This document shows positions 8,896 to 17,215 of a stretch of 64,000 nucleotides of DNA, piece after piece. The notes beneath the pieces are model-generated. The model saw only the letters and a program-made list of their open reading frames with translations. It ran no database searches and had not been told where the DNA came from. A program made the translations under genes and the position numbers. Numbering within the stretch: the stretch's first letter is position 1; each line of letters opens with the position of its first letter. The stretch is from Mesonia mobilis DSM 19841 (GTDB taxonomy: Bacteria > Bacteroidota > Bacteroidia > Flavobacteriales > Flavobacteriaceae), in the NCBI RefSeq assembly GCF_000423405.1, contig NZ_AUHX01000001.1:186001-250000 (forward strand), written 5' to 3'.

Positions 8896-10962
8896 ATGAG
8901 AGAAAAAAATCAATATATCAATCGAGAATTAAGTTGGCTTCAATTTAATGCAAGAGTGCTTCAGGAAGCTGCAGATGAGAGTGTTCCGTTAATTGAGCGT
9001 CTTCGTTTTATTGGTATTTTCTCTAATAATTTAGATGAATTTTTTAAGGTGCGTTATGCTACGGTAAAACGTATCGAACAAGCCGGGAAAGGTGGTAAAA
9101 AAGCCTTGGGTGGCGTTACTGCTTCAGATTTATTGAAAGAAATCACACAGATCGTGATCGAGCAACAATCGACAAGTTTAGAAATTCTAGATCAAATTCG
9201 TGGTGAGCTTGAAAAGCACAAGATCTGTATGATCAAAGAAGATGAAGTAACCGAGCAACAAGCGCAGTTTGTGCAAGATTATTTCCTCCAGAAAGTGAGT
9301 CCGGCCTTGGTTACCATCATTTTGAATGATCTAGAAGAATTACCTCGTTTAAAAGACAGCGCTGCTTATTTGGCGGTTCGAATGATCTTAGATGAAGATG
9401 GTAAAAAAGAAAAGAAATATATTCTGATCGAAATTCCGCGTGGTATTGATCGCTTTGTTGAGATTCCTTCCGAAGACGGAAAAAAATACATTATTATTCT
9501 TGACGATTTAATTCGCTTCAACTTAAAAAGTCTTTTCAGCATATTTAATTACGAAAGTATTTCGGCACATATGATCAAAATTACTCGTGATGCTGAATTA
9601 GATATGGCGGGAGATTTAACCAAAAGTTATATCGATAAATTACTGTCGAGTATTAAAGATAGAATTGAAGGTGAACCGGTTCGTTTTGTGTACGATAAAA
9701 ATATTGGGGAAGATACGTTAGGCTTTTTACTTTCTAAAATGGGTATCGATGATTCCGATAGTTTAATTCCCGGAGGGCGATACCATAACCGTCGTGATTA
9801 TATGAAATTCCCGAGTTTAGGCGCTTCAGATTTGTTGTATAAAAAATATGCTGCGTTACCTATTAAAGGACTTACGTTACAAGGAAGTTTATTAGAGAAA
9901 ATCGCTCATAAAGATTTCTTGCAGTACACGCCGTATCATACTTTTTCGTATACGGTAAAATTTTTACGAGAAGCCGCTTTAGACCCAAAAGTAAAAGCGA
10001 TAAGTATTACGATTTATCGTTTAGCTGAAATTTCTCACATTGCCAGTTCGTTGATCAACGCCGTAAAAAATGGAAAGCAAGTAACAGTTTCTATCGAATT
10101 ACGCGCTCGTTTTGATGAAGCAAATAACATTCGTTATGCCGAGCAAATGCAGCGCGAAGGAGTTAAACTTATTTTTGGGGTTCCCGGTTTAAAAGTGCAT
10201 TGTAAAGCTTGTGTGATCGAACGTTTAGAACATAAAAAAATAAAACGTTATGGTTTTATAAGCACGGGTAATTTTAATGAAGCAACGGCAAAAGTTTACA
10301 CCGATTATACTTTATTTACCGCGGATCAATCGATTTTAAAAGATATTTCGAAGGTTTTCAATTTCTTCGAGATTAATTATAAGGTGAATAAATACAAACA
10401 CCTTATTGTTTCTCCACATTATTCTAGAACCACATTCGAGCGCTTAATCGATAAAGAAATAACCAATGCTAAACTGGGAAAACCAAGCGGAATAAAAATC
10501 AAGCTGAATAGTTTGTCAGATTATAAAATGATTGATAAATTGTATGAAGCAAGTCGCGCCGGAGTGAAGATTAAACTTATCGTTAGAGGTATTTGCAGTT
10601 TAATTCCCGGGGTTGAAGGTATGAGTGAAAATATTGAAGCGATCAGTATTATCGATAAATATTTAGAGCATCCGCGTTTGTATATTTTTGAAAACGGAGG
10701 AGAACCCAAAACTTATATTTCTTCTGCCGATTGGATGACGAGAAACCTTGATAATCGTGTAGAAATTTCTTGCCCGATTTATCAAAAAGATATTCAGCAA
10801 GAGTTGTTAGATACCTTTAATATTTGCTGGAGCGATAATGTAAAAGCCAGAGATTTTTCAGCAATTGAAGAAAACGCTTATAAAACCGACGATCAAGCTA
10901 AAGTTAGAAGTCAGTTTGCTACTTACGACTATTACTTAGAAAAACTGGCTAGTAAAGAATAA
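8896..10962 (+). CDS. ppk1: Polyphosphate kinase 1
   Basis: Polymerises the terminal phosphate of ATP into long-chain polyphosphate, usually at the inner membrane. The 688 residues match PPK1. The N-terminal NRELSWLQFNARVL segment, the phospho-accepting His in KVHCKACV, STGNFNEATAKVYTDY, and the second catalytic His region HPRLYIFENGG with SADWMTRNLDNR are all visible. The ATG follows the upstream phosphatase stop with no gap, and ppx lies downstream. This is a typical flavobacterial polyphosphate cluster. Confidence 0.98.
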   Translation: MREKNQYINRELSWLQFNARVLQEAADESVPLIERLRFIGIFSNNLDEFFKVRYATVKRIEQAGKGGKKALGGVTASDLLKEITQIVIEQQSTSLEILDQIRGELEKHKICMIKEDEVTEQQAQFVQDYFLQKVSPALVTIILNDLEELPRLKDSAAYLAVRMILDEDGKKEKKYILIEIPRGIDRFVEIPSEDGKKYIIILDDLIRFNLKSLFSIFNYESISAHMIKITRDAELDMAGDLTKSYIDKLLSSIKDRIEGEPVRFVYDKNIGEDTLGFLLSKMGIDDSDSLIPGGRYHNRRDYMKFPSLGASDLLYKKYAALPIKGLTLQGSLLEKIAHKDFLQYTPYHTFSYTVKFLREAALDPKVKAISITIYRLAEISHIASSLINAVKNGKQVTVSIELRARFDEANNIRYAEQMQREGVKLIFGVPGLKVHCKACVIERLEHKKIKRYGFISTGNFNEATAKVYTDYTLFTADQSILKDISKVFNFFEINYKVNKYKHLIVSPHYSRTTFERLIDKEITNAKLGKPSGIKIKLNSLSDYKMIDKLYEASRAGVKIKLIVRGICSLIPGVEGMSENIEAISIIDKYLEHPRLYIFENGGEPKTYISSADWMTRNLDNRVEISCPIYQKDIQQELLDTFNICWSDNVKARDFSAIEENAYKTDDQAKVRSQFATYDYYLEKLASKE

Positions 10963-11034
10963 TAGGTGATTCTGAATTTTTTTCAGAATGATCACATTAA
11001 CTATTTCTATTTAAAATTTAAAAGAAAACTATAC

Positions 11035-11946
11035 GTGTTAAAAATAAGAAAATACGCCGCCATCGATATAGGTTCAAACGCCGTAAGACTTTTAGTTTCT
11101 ACGATCACAGAACCAGAAAATAAAGAAACCACTTTTAAAAAAACATCTTTGGTTCGTGTGCCAATTCGTTTAGGAGCCGATGTTTTTGTAAACGGAAAAA
11201 TTTCAGAAGAAAATATGATCCGGATGAAAGACACGATGCGTGCGTATAGTTTATTGATGAAGTCTCATAAAATTGAAAAATATAAAGCCTGTGCCACTTC
11301 TGCGATGCGTGATGCCAGTAATGGAGAAGAATTAGCAAGTCAGGTTTTAGAAGATTGCGGCATTGAAATTGAAATTATCGACGGTGAACACGAAGCAGCT
11401 ATCATCGCCGCCACAGATTTACACGAACTTATTCAAGACGATAAAACCTATTTATATGTCGATGTTGGTGGTGGAAGTACCGAATTTACTTTATATTCCG
11501 GTGGTGAAACTATTGCCTCTCGAAGTTTTAAATTAGGAACGGTAAGATTGCTGAATGAAATGGTAGACGATTCACTTTGGCAAGAAGTAGAAGCTTGGAT
11601 AAAAGCAAAAACCAAACCCTATACAAAAATCGCTTTAATTGGTTCCGGTGGAAATATTAATAACATTTTTAAAAGCAGCGGAAAGAAGTTAGGTAAACCT
11701 TTAAGTTATTTATATTTAAGTTCTTATTATCAGTTACTTAATTCATTAACTTACGAAGACCGTATTTCTCAATTAGGGATGAATACCGATCGTGCCGATG
11801 TAATTATTCCGGCTACAAAAATTTACCTTTCAGCAATGAAATGGAGTCGATCTAAAAGTGTTCACGTACCAAAGATCGGTCTTGCTGACGGAATTATAAA
11901 ATCGCTATATAACGACGCTAAAAAAGAAGAAATGGTTTTAGATTAA
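11035..11946 (+). CDS. ppx: Exopolyphosphatase / guanosine pentaphosphatase family (Ppx/GppA)
   Basis: An ASKHA-fold phosphatase that hydrolyses polyphosphate ends or pppGpp. AAIDIGSNAVRLLV is the first phosphate loop, and VDVGGGSTEFTLY the second. I start it at the GTG at 11035, giving a 303-residue protein beginning LKIRKYAAIDIG, the family N-terminus. An earlier in-frame GTG at 10966 would add 23 unrelated residues encoded across a hairpin (10969-10976 with 10982-10989, arms ATTCTGAA and TTCAGAAT). No ATG fits. The 3' end overlaps convergent miaE by four bases. Only the short single-domain part of GppA is present. Confidence 0.9.
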   Translation: MLKIRKYAAIDIGSNAVRLLVSTITEPENKETTFKKTSLVRVPIRLGADVFVNGKISEENMIRMKDTMRAYSLLMKSHKIEKYKACATSAMRDASNGEELASQVLEDCGIEIEIIDGEHEAAIIAATDLHELIQDDKTYLYVDVGGGSTEFTLYSGGETIASRSFKLGTVRLLNEMVDDSLWQEVEAWIKAKTKPYTKIALIGSGGNINNIFKSSGKKLGKPLSYLYLSSYYQLLNSLTYEDRISQLGMNTDRADVIIPATKIYLSAMKWSRSKSVHVPKIGLADGIIKSLYNDAKKEEMVLD

Positions 11947-12527
11947 CCGTGAATATTCTTACCGGCACTAAAACTATTAATGATTTTTGCTTCGTAATCT
12001 AAAAGTGATTGCCATTTTTCATCAACTTGTTCTCGATCACCATATTTTCGGGCAAAGTTTAAGAACATTGTGTAATGATTGGCTTCACTGATCATTAATT
12101 TTTTATAGAATAATTTTAGCTCTTTATCTTCTAATTGTTCGGTAAGCAATTTAAAACGTTCGCAACTTCTTGCTTCAATTAAACCGGCGTAAAGCAAACG
12201 GTGAATGAGCTGATCTAAACGACTGCCGCCTTTCGGAAAAAACTTCATTAATTCTTGTACGTAAGGATCGGGTTTGTACCAACCTAATTGAAAACCTCTT
12301 TCAAGAATTTTATCGTGAACCATTTTAAAATGACTCATTTCTTCCTCGGTCAACTCGATCATGGCTTGCACCAATTCAGGATATTCCGGGTAATTGATGA
12401 TGAGAGAAATTGCTGTAGAAGCAGCTTTTTGCTCACACCAAGCGTGATCGATTAAAATATCGTCAATATTTTTTTCTGCAATATTTGCCCATCTTGGGTC
12501 GGTAGGAAGTTTTAAACCAAGCATCAT
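11943..12527 (-). CDS. miaE: tRNA-(ms2io6A)-hydroxylase MiaE
   Basis: A di-iron monooxygenase that hydroxylates the isopentenyl side chain of 2-methylthio-N6-isopentenyladenosine at tRNA position 37. The 194-residue ferritin-like helical bundle carries carboxylate and His ligands in EQKAAS, EEEMSHF, EARSCERF and EANHY, the expected E / ExxH arrangement. Start could be 12527 or the next ATG at 12524. It begins two bases after the dnaX stop, so it is cotranscribed with dnaX, and converges on ppx with a four-base overlap. Confidence 0.94.
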   Translation of the reverse strand: MMLGLKLPTDPRWANIAEKNIDDILIDHAWCEQKAASTAISLIINYPEYPELVQAMIELTEEEMSHFKMVHDKILERGFQLGWYKPDPYVQELMKFFPKGGSRLDQLIHRLLYAGLIEARSCERFKLLTEQLEDKELKLFYKKLMISEANHYTMFLNFARKYGDREQVDEKWQSLLDYEAKIINSFSAGKNIHG

Positions 12528-12529
12528 AA

Positions 12530-14284
12530 TTATATATCTAGATCGAAAGTTGTTCTTAATTTATCGATGAGCGGATTTTTCTCTTTCAGTTTTTCAAACT
12601 TATCACGTGTGGTAAAAGCATATTTCTTAGTAGCCTTTTCATTCACATCAATTTCAAGTTCAATAGTGGTATTCTGAATTTTCTTTTTAATAAAATTCAT
12701 CAAATTACCTTGAGCTTTTTTCAGCTCGATCTTCATCGTATCGTTTGGTAATTCTATATGAATCGTTTTACCTACAAGTGTTGGTTTATCGGTATCGACA
12801 ATAGAAGCCAAGATTTTTTTACCTCTTTTACTTAGTTTCTTTACATATTCTGCCCAAGCTTCTTGTATTTGTTCTTCTGTAAAAGCTTCGGTTAATTCTT
12901 CAGTAGGTAAAGCTTGTTTCTCTTTTTGCTTTTGCTCGTGCTCTTTTTTTTGACCAATACTTTTAAGCGATAATCCTGAAGGTCTTTTTCGCTGAGAGAG
13001 ATCGACCTTTACCGGTTTTTTTTCAGGTTGAACAGTTGCTGAGTTTGCTTTTTCTTCTGAAGGAAGTTTAGCTTCAACTGCTGTCGCTTTTTGCGGTTCG
13101 GGATGCTCATTGGTTTGAATAACCTCTTTTGCTTCCGGATTTATTTTTTTTGCAGGAATTTTTTCAGTAGAAATAAAATTTTCCGCAGGAATTATGAATC
13201 GCTTAGAATTTTTTTTTTCTCCATCAAAAGTGATAGAGGCCAATTGCATTAAGCAAAGTTCAACAAGTAATCGCGGGTTTCGACTGGTTTTGTATTTTAG
13301 ATCACATTCATTAGCCAGATCGATCGCTTGCATTAAAAATTCTTGCGGTGCTTCTTGAGATTGTTTGAAATAAAGTGTTTTTACTTGCTCACCAACTTCT
13401 AATAAACTTATAGTAGCTTGATTTTTACAAACCAATAAATCTCTAAAATGCGAAGCTAAACCGGCAATGTAATGATGACCGTCAAAACCTTTGGCTAAAA
13501 TTTCATTGTATTGAACCAATAAACTGGGAATATCATTTTTCAGAATAAAATCGGTCGACTTAAAATAGGTTTCGTAATCGAGAACATTTAAATTCTCGGT
13601 TACGGCTTCTCGCGTTAAGTTATTACCGCTAAAGCTCACCACACGATCGTAAATAGAAAGGGCATCACGCATCGCTCCATCTGCTTTTTGAGCAATGATG
13701 TGCAAGGCATCGTCTTCTGCATTTACGCCTTCATTTTCAGCAATTTTAGCAAGATATTCTTTAGCATCGGTTACCGTAATCCTTTTGAAGTCGAAAATCT
13801 GACAACGAGAAAGAATTGTAGGGATAATTTTATGCTTTTCTGTGGTTGCTAAAATAAAAATAGCATGTTTTGGTGGCTCTTCTAAAGTCTTTAAAAAGGC
13901 ATTAAAAGCTGAAGAAGAAAGCATATGCACCTCATCGATAATATACACTTTATACTTTCCTACCTGTGGCGGAATACGTACTTGATCGATCAGGTTACGA
14001 ATATCGTCTACAGAGTTGTTAGAAGCCGCATCTAATTCAAAAATATTAAATGCGTAATCTTCGTCTTTATTTTCTGTAGCTTGCTGGTTAATTTTCTTAG
14101 CCAGAATTCTGGCACAAGTTGTTTTACCTACACCACGAGGTCCCGTAAAAAGTAGAGCTTGTGCTAAATGATTATTTTCAATAGCATTTAATAACGTGTT
14201 GGTAATTGCTTTTTGACCAACTACGTCTTCAAAAGTTTCGGGCCTGTATTTTCTGGCAGAGACAACAAAATGTTCCATTGGCAC
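12530..14284 (-). CDS. dnaX: DNA polymerase III subunit gamma/tau
   Basis: The clamp-loader ATPase. Walker A GPRGVGKT is at residues 48-55, followed by DEVHML and the SRC sensor motif. The four-Cys zinc module normally found between Walker A and FELDAASN is missing: residues 60-82 hold no Cys pair. AAA domains end near residue 350. A charged Lys/Glu/Pro-rich linker and a C-terminal domain give a tau-length 584-residue product. A run of ten A at 13218-13209 (codons 356-359) could allow slippage to a short gamma form. The start may be the third codon (14278), because a TAnnTTTG match, TATTTTTG on the minus strand, lies at 14291-14284. Confidence 0.96.
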   Translation of the reverse strand: MPMEHFVVSARKYRPETFEDVVGQKAITNTLLNAIENNHLAQALLFTGPRGVGKTTCARILAKKINQQATENKDEDYAFNIFELDAASNNSVDDIRNLIDQVRIPPQVGKYKVYIIDEVHMLSSSAFNAFLKTLEEPPKHAIFILATTEKHKIIPTILSRCQIFDFKRITVTDAKEYLAKIAENEGVNAEDDALHIIAQKADGAMRDALSIYDRVVSFSGNNLTREAVTENLNVLDYETYFKSTDFILKNDIPSLLVQYNEILAKGFDGHHYIAGLASHFRDLLVCKNQATISLLEVGEQVKTLYFKQSQEAPQEFLMQAIDLANECDLKYKTSRNPRLLVELCLMQLASITFDGEKKNSKRFIIPAENFISTEKIPAKKINPEAKEVIQTNEHPEPQKATAVEAKLPSEEKANSATVQPEKKPVKVDLSQRKRPSGLSLKSIGQKKEHEQKQKEKQALPTEELTEAFTEEQIQEAWAEYVKKLSKRGKKILASIVDTDKPTLVGKTIHIELPNDTMKIELKKAQGNLMNFIKKKIQNTTIELEIDVNEKATKKYAFTTRDKFEKLKEKNPLIDKLRTTFDLDI

Positions 14285-14386
14285 AAAAATAGAAATACTC
14301 GTGATATTTGTGATTGAGCAAAGCAGTTTTTTCGAAATAATTATTCACAATTTGTGAGTTATAATTTTTCAGCTTGTATAATCTGC

Positions 14387-14394
14387 TATATTTG
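14387..14394 (+). promoter_or_regulatory. Promoter -7 element for rnpB
   Basis: TATATTTG matches TAnnTTTG exactly and ends six bases before the predicted first base of the RNase P RNA, the expected spacing for transcription starting at the mature 5' end. No convincing -33 TTG is visible. Confidence 0.7.
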
Positions 14395-14400
14395 CAGAAT

Positions 14401-14706
14401 GCAGGCCGCCTTATCGCTGAATAGTTTTATTTAGAGGAAAGTCCGGACACCGTAGGGAAGCATAGTGGTTAACAGCCATCAGCCGAAAGGTTAGGACAAG
14501 TGCAACAGAAAGAATGTACAGATAATGCTGTAGTGAAACCAGGTAAACTCTATGCGGTGCAATACCATGTATACCGGCGTTTAAGATTGCCCGATCGATG
14601 CCGGAGGGTAGGTAGCTAGAGATTTTTGGCAACAAAAATTCCAGATAAATGATAAGGACTCGTTTTTCGAGAACAGAATCCGGCTTATAGGCCTGCTATT
14701 TTTTTT
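14401..14706 (+). ncRNA. rnpB: RNase P RNA (bacterial class A)
   Basis: The catalytic RNA that matures tRNA 5' ends. The P1 stem is formed by GCAGGCC at 14401-14407 and GGCCTGC at 14690-14696. The universal core is readable: GAGGAAAGTCCGGACACC near 14433, ACAGAAAGAATGTACAG with GTGAAACCAGGTAAACTC in the middle, and AGATAAATGATAAGGACTC with AACAGAATCCGGCTTATAG at the 3' side. A run of eight T (14699-14706) follows P1 and probably terminates transcription. The RNA is about 296 bases without the T tail. It lies on the opposite strand between dnaX and a decayed gene whose old stop codon overlaps its last base. Confidence 0.97.
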
Positions 14707-15080
14707 GATATTTTAAAACCCAGTTTTTAGCTTCTTCCATTTCTTGAAAACTTCAAAAGGCTTTTTAGAAAAGTTTTTTCAAATAAGGCAGTTTTAATTG
14801 CTGGTTCAGAATAACAAACAATAGCCATGGCGTTAAGTTTTTCGTACATCGCCGAAGTAAAATAAGTGGTTGGGTTTAAGCTGTAATCGTAAATTCGATT
14901 AGAAATATAGCCGAATTTTTTGTTGGGATAGTATTTATCTAAAATCATCACAAACCAATTGAGCTCTTCTACATCGAAAGTAATCCCGTCTTTGATAGAT
15001 GAGATCACGAAATCGTCATACATTTCTAGGTAAGCAATTTCTTCATCTATAATTTTAAAGGTTTCATCTTTTAAATAGAG
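14696..15080 (-). pseudogene. Broken small protein gene, STAS-like family, between rnpB and rsmD
   Basis: The intact stretch from 15023 (MYDDFVISSIKDGITFDVEE) to about 14767 reads as a conserved flavobacterial protein of unknown function. Upstream, the same frame continues back to the rsmD stop with family-like residues (LKDETFKII, EEIAYLE) but no ATG, GTG or TTG start. Downstream the frame breaks twice: PFEVFK continues in a second frame after a five-T tract at 14762-14766, and MEEAKNWVLKYQKK continues in a third frame from 14740, ending in TAG at 14698-14696. Each step is explained by one missing base in a homopolymer. Natural decay is likeliest; sequencing error in A/T runs cannot be excluded, but would not explain the absent start. 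Confidence 0.75.
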
Positions 15081-15083
15081 GGA

Positions 15084-15620
15084 TTATAATTTAAAGAATG
15101 AAAATACAGAATTGCCATATTTTCTACTTTCTGAAAAGTTTACAGTTTCAGAAAGATCGGTATGTTTAGAGTGTTCTACAATTAGCAGACCTTCTTCTTC
15201 TAACAAGTTGTTTTTAAAAACGAGTTGTGGTATTTTTTGAAAATCTTCTGTAGAGAAATCGTATGGCGGATCTGCAAAAATAAGATCGCTTTTAGTCTTT
15301 ACTTTATCTAAATATTTAAAGACATCACTTTTTACGGTATTTATTTCAGCTTCTAATTCGTTAGCGGTTTTATTGAGAAACTTTACACAACCATAATGCT
15401 GATCGACCGCTGTAATTTGCGTTGTACCTCTAGAGATAAACTCATAAGAAATGTTTCCGGTTCCTGCAAAAAGATCTAATAGCTTAATTTCTTGAAAATC
15501 GATCTGAAAATTAAGAATGTTGAATAAGGCTTCTTTTGCCATATCTGTAGTAGGCCTTACGGGTAAGTTTTTAGGAGCTATTAATCGTTTGCCTTTAAAT
15601 TTTCCGGATATAATTCTCAT
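15084..15620 (-). CDS. rsmD: 16S rRNA (guanine966-N2)-methyltransferase RsmD
   Basis: Methylates G966 of 16S rRNA using S-adenosylmethionine. The SAM-binding LLDLFAGTGN is near residues 47-56 and the N-methyltransferase catalytic DPPY follows in IFADPPYDF. The N-terminal MRIISGKFKGK and RPTTDMAKEALFNIL are diagnostic. The 178 residues are normal. It overlaps the upstream DUF3822 gene by four bases (ATGA type), indicating translational coupling. Confidence 0.96.
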   Translation of the reverse strand: MRIISGKFKGKRLIAPKNLPVRPTTDMAKEALFNILNFQIDFQEIKLLDLFAGTGNISYEFISRGTTQITAVDQHYGCVKFLNKTANELEAEINTVKSDVFKYLDKVKTKSDLIFADPPYDFSTEDFQKIPQLVFKNNLLEEEGLLIVEHSKHTDLSETVNFSESRKYGNSVFSFFKL

Positions 15621-16459
15621 AGAAGATTACTTAGTAAAAATAGATTATGTTTTGGGTTAATTCCTTTTTGAGATAAATTACTGATTTTTTCAGTTAGGAA
15701 TGAGGTGTTTAAAAAGCTAATTTCTTTTATATAGGTATATAGGTAATTATAAGTGTCGTCGGTTTCTTTGATGCTTCCGCTTAGTAAGAGCTGTAAATTT
15801 TCGGTATTTAGCTTTAATTGTTCTGCAGTAAATAGAACAAAGTATATAAAATCTTCCGCAGTAAAATATTCAAATGAATTTGCTAAAAGCAATTTGCCGT
15901 TTTTAAAGCAACAAATGTCAAACCTGCTTGGCTGTACTTGAACAAAAACTACTTCTTCTGTATTTATATTTTTTACTTCAGCTAAACATGTATCGATAAA
16001 AAGGGTAGAAGAGTGGTTGTAATTAAACTCACCAAATTGCTCAAATAAATAGTTGTTGATGTTGGTGTATGGAATGTAAACGCAATTGGCCTCTAGGTTT
16101 TTTAACTCGTCGTACGCTATAAAATCTGTTTTTAAGATTTTAGTATTAAATTTAAGGTAATCGGTTAACTGATCTTCAGAAAAATATTCTTGCGGAACTA
16201 AACTGTAAAGGTTATTGGCATAACTTATATAAACACTTTTGATGTCTGCTAAATTTTCTTCGGAAAGATTGAATTTTATAGCTCGTTTTAACTCTTCAAG
16301 AATTTGCTCAGGATCTAGAAGTTTTGAAAATGTGGTTGAATAAAAGTCTTCAACTGTATTTTCTTGTGCATTTAGGCTACAAAAAGAAAGTCCATCTTGA
16401 GCGATCAAGATGGACAATTTATAAGATTGATTTTGTTGACTATCTTTTCTTTGTACCAT
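15617..16459 (-). CDS. DUF3822 family protein
   Basis: A 280-residue soluble protein of a family confined, as far as I know, to Bacteroidota and regularly placed next to rsmD. The ASKHA/actin-like look (SILIAQDGLSFCSL at the start, STLFIDTCLAEV in the middle, LLLSGSI near the end) suggests a relative of pilus-assembly PilM-type ATPases, but nucleotide-binding residues are not obvious. It overlaps rsmD by four bases and the upstream anchored protein by 20. Function unknown; the overlaps suggest a coordinated operon. Confidence 0.85.
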   Translation of the reverse strand: MVQRKDSQQNQSYKLSILIAQDGLSFCSLNAQENTVEDFYSTTFSKLLDPEQILEELKRAIKFNLSEENLADIKSVYISYANNLYSLVPQEYFSEDQLTDYLKFNTKILKTDFIAYDELKNLEANCVYIPYTNINNYLFEQFGEFNYNHSSTLFIDTCLAEVKNINTEEVVFVQVQPSRFDICCFKNGKLLLANSFEYFTAEDFIYFVLFTAEQLKLNTENLQLLLSGSIKETDDTYNYLYTYIKEISFLNTSFLTEKISNLSQKGINPKHNLFLLSNLL

Positions 16460-17090
16460 ATTTTTTTGGCCAGTTTCCGTTGGTGTTTACTTCGCTCATA
16501 GAACCTAACTGAATATATTCACCTCTAACGTTGTCTACGGTAAGCATTTGCTTTTCTTGATTTACTAAATGCTCATCTTGATCTGCTAAAACATCTGCTT
16601 TATCGATTTTTACTTCAAAAACAGGAATATAGCTATCGTTTTTATAGATTTTACCAGCTTCGATTTCAAATTTCTTTCCATCGGTATAAGGTACATTCAT
16701 CATCGTTTTGTAACGATCGGTGTTTTTATAAAGAGAATCTTTTACCGGAGTATAACCTAAGGTATCGATAATTGTTTCAGATTTATACTCATCTACACCA
16801 TAAGTTGCTTTGTATTCTTCATCTAAAACGGTAGTATCTCTACGCTGAGTTACCACAAATTCTGCCGTGTCTATAAATTGTACTAAACTATCCCAGTCAC
16901 CACTGTATCTACCAATTACCTCTTTGTGAGCTAACTGTGCTTTTCGAATATCTTTTAATTTATCAATTACTTTAGGATATCTGGCATCTCTTACTTTGTT
17001 GAATTGAATTGGCTCGTAAACTGCATTAAAAGTAAGGTAACCTAAAAATCCAATAACGACCCACAATAGTAATTGAATAACAATTTTCAT
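16440..17090 (-). CDS. Membrane-anchored protein of unknown function
   Basis: The 216-residue product has one N-terminal hydrophobic segment (IQLLLWVVIGFLGYLTF, residues 5-21) followed by a charged helix with DKLKDIRKAQLAHKEVIGRY and a periplasmic-looking domain. A single long N-terminal helix running into a globular domain recalls pseudopilins, though no prepilin cleavage site is visible. It heads the operon with DUF3822 and rsmD. A TAnnTTTG match (TAGATTTG, minus strand) lies at 17136-17129, 39 bases upstream. I do not recognise a function. Confidence 0.8.
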   Translation of the reverse strand: MKIVIQLLLWVVIGFLGYLTFNAVYEPIQFNKVRDARYPKVIDKLKDIRKAQLAHKEVIGRYSGDWDSLVQFIDTAEFVVTQRRDTTVLDEEYKATYGVDEYKSETIIDTLGYTPVKDSLYKNTDRYKTMMNVPYTDGKKFEIEAGKIYKNDSYIPVFEVKIDKADVLADQDEHLVNQEKQMLTVDNVRGEYIQLGSMSEVNTNGNWPKKYGTKKR

Positions 17091-17128
17091 ATGTAATGAA
17101 TTTAAATTTGTTTAAGTATAGTTGTACG

Positions 17129-17136
17129 CAAATCTA
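17129..17136 (-). promoter_or_regulatory. Promoter -7 element for the rsmD operon
   Basis: TAGATTTG on the minus strand fits TAnnTTTG, 39 bases before the start at 17090. It is divergent from the helicase promoter at 17183-17190. Confidence 0.5.
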
Positions 17137-17182
17137 CAATTTTTTTTTATTCGTAAAAGTTTCCAAGTCAAAAAAGCCTGAT

Positions 17183-17190
17183 TATATTTG
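17183..17190 (+). promoter_or_regulatory. Promoter -7 element for the helicase gene
   Basis: TATATTTG matches TAnnTTTG and ends 25 bases before the ATG at 17216. Confidence 0.6.
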
Positions 17191-17215
17191 ATTTTTTCGT
17201 AAGCTAATCTAATTA

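Noticed and set aside
14411-14635. A 74-residue open frame on the minus strand.
   Set aside because: It is entirely antisense to the RNase P RNA, whose secondary structure and core motifs fully explain the sequence.
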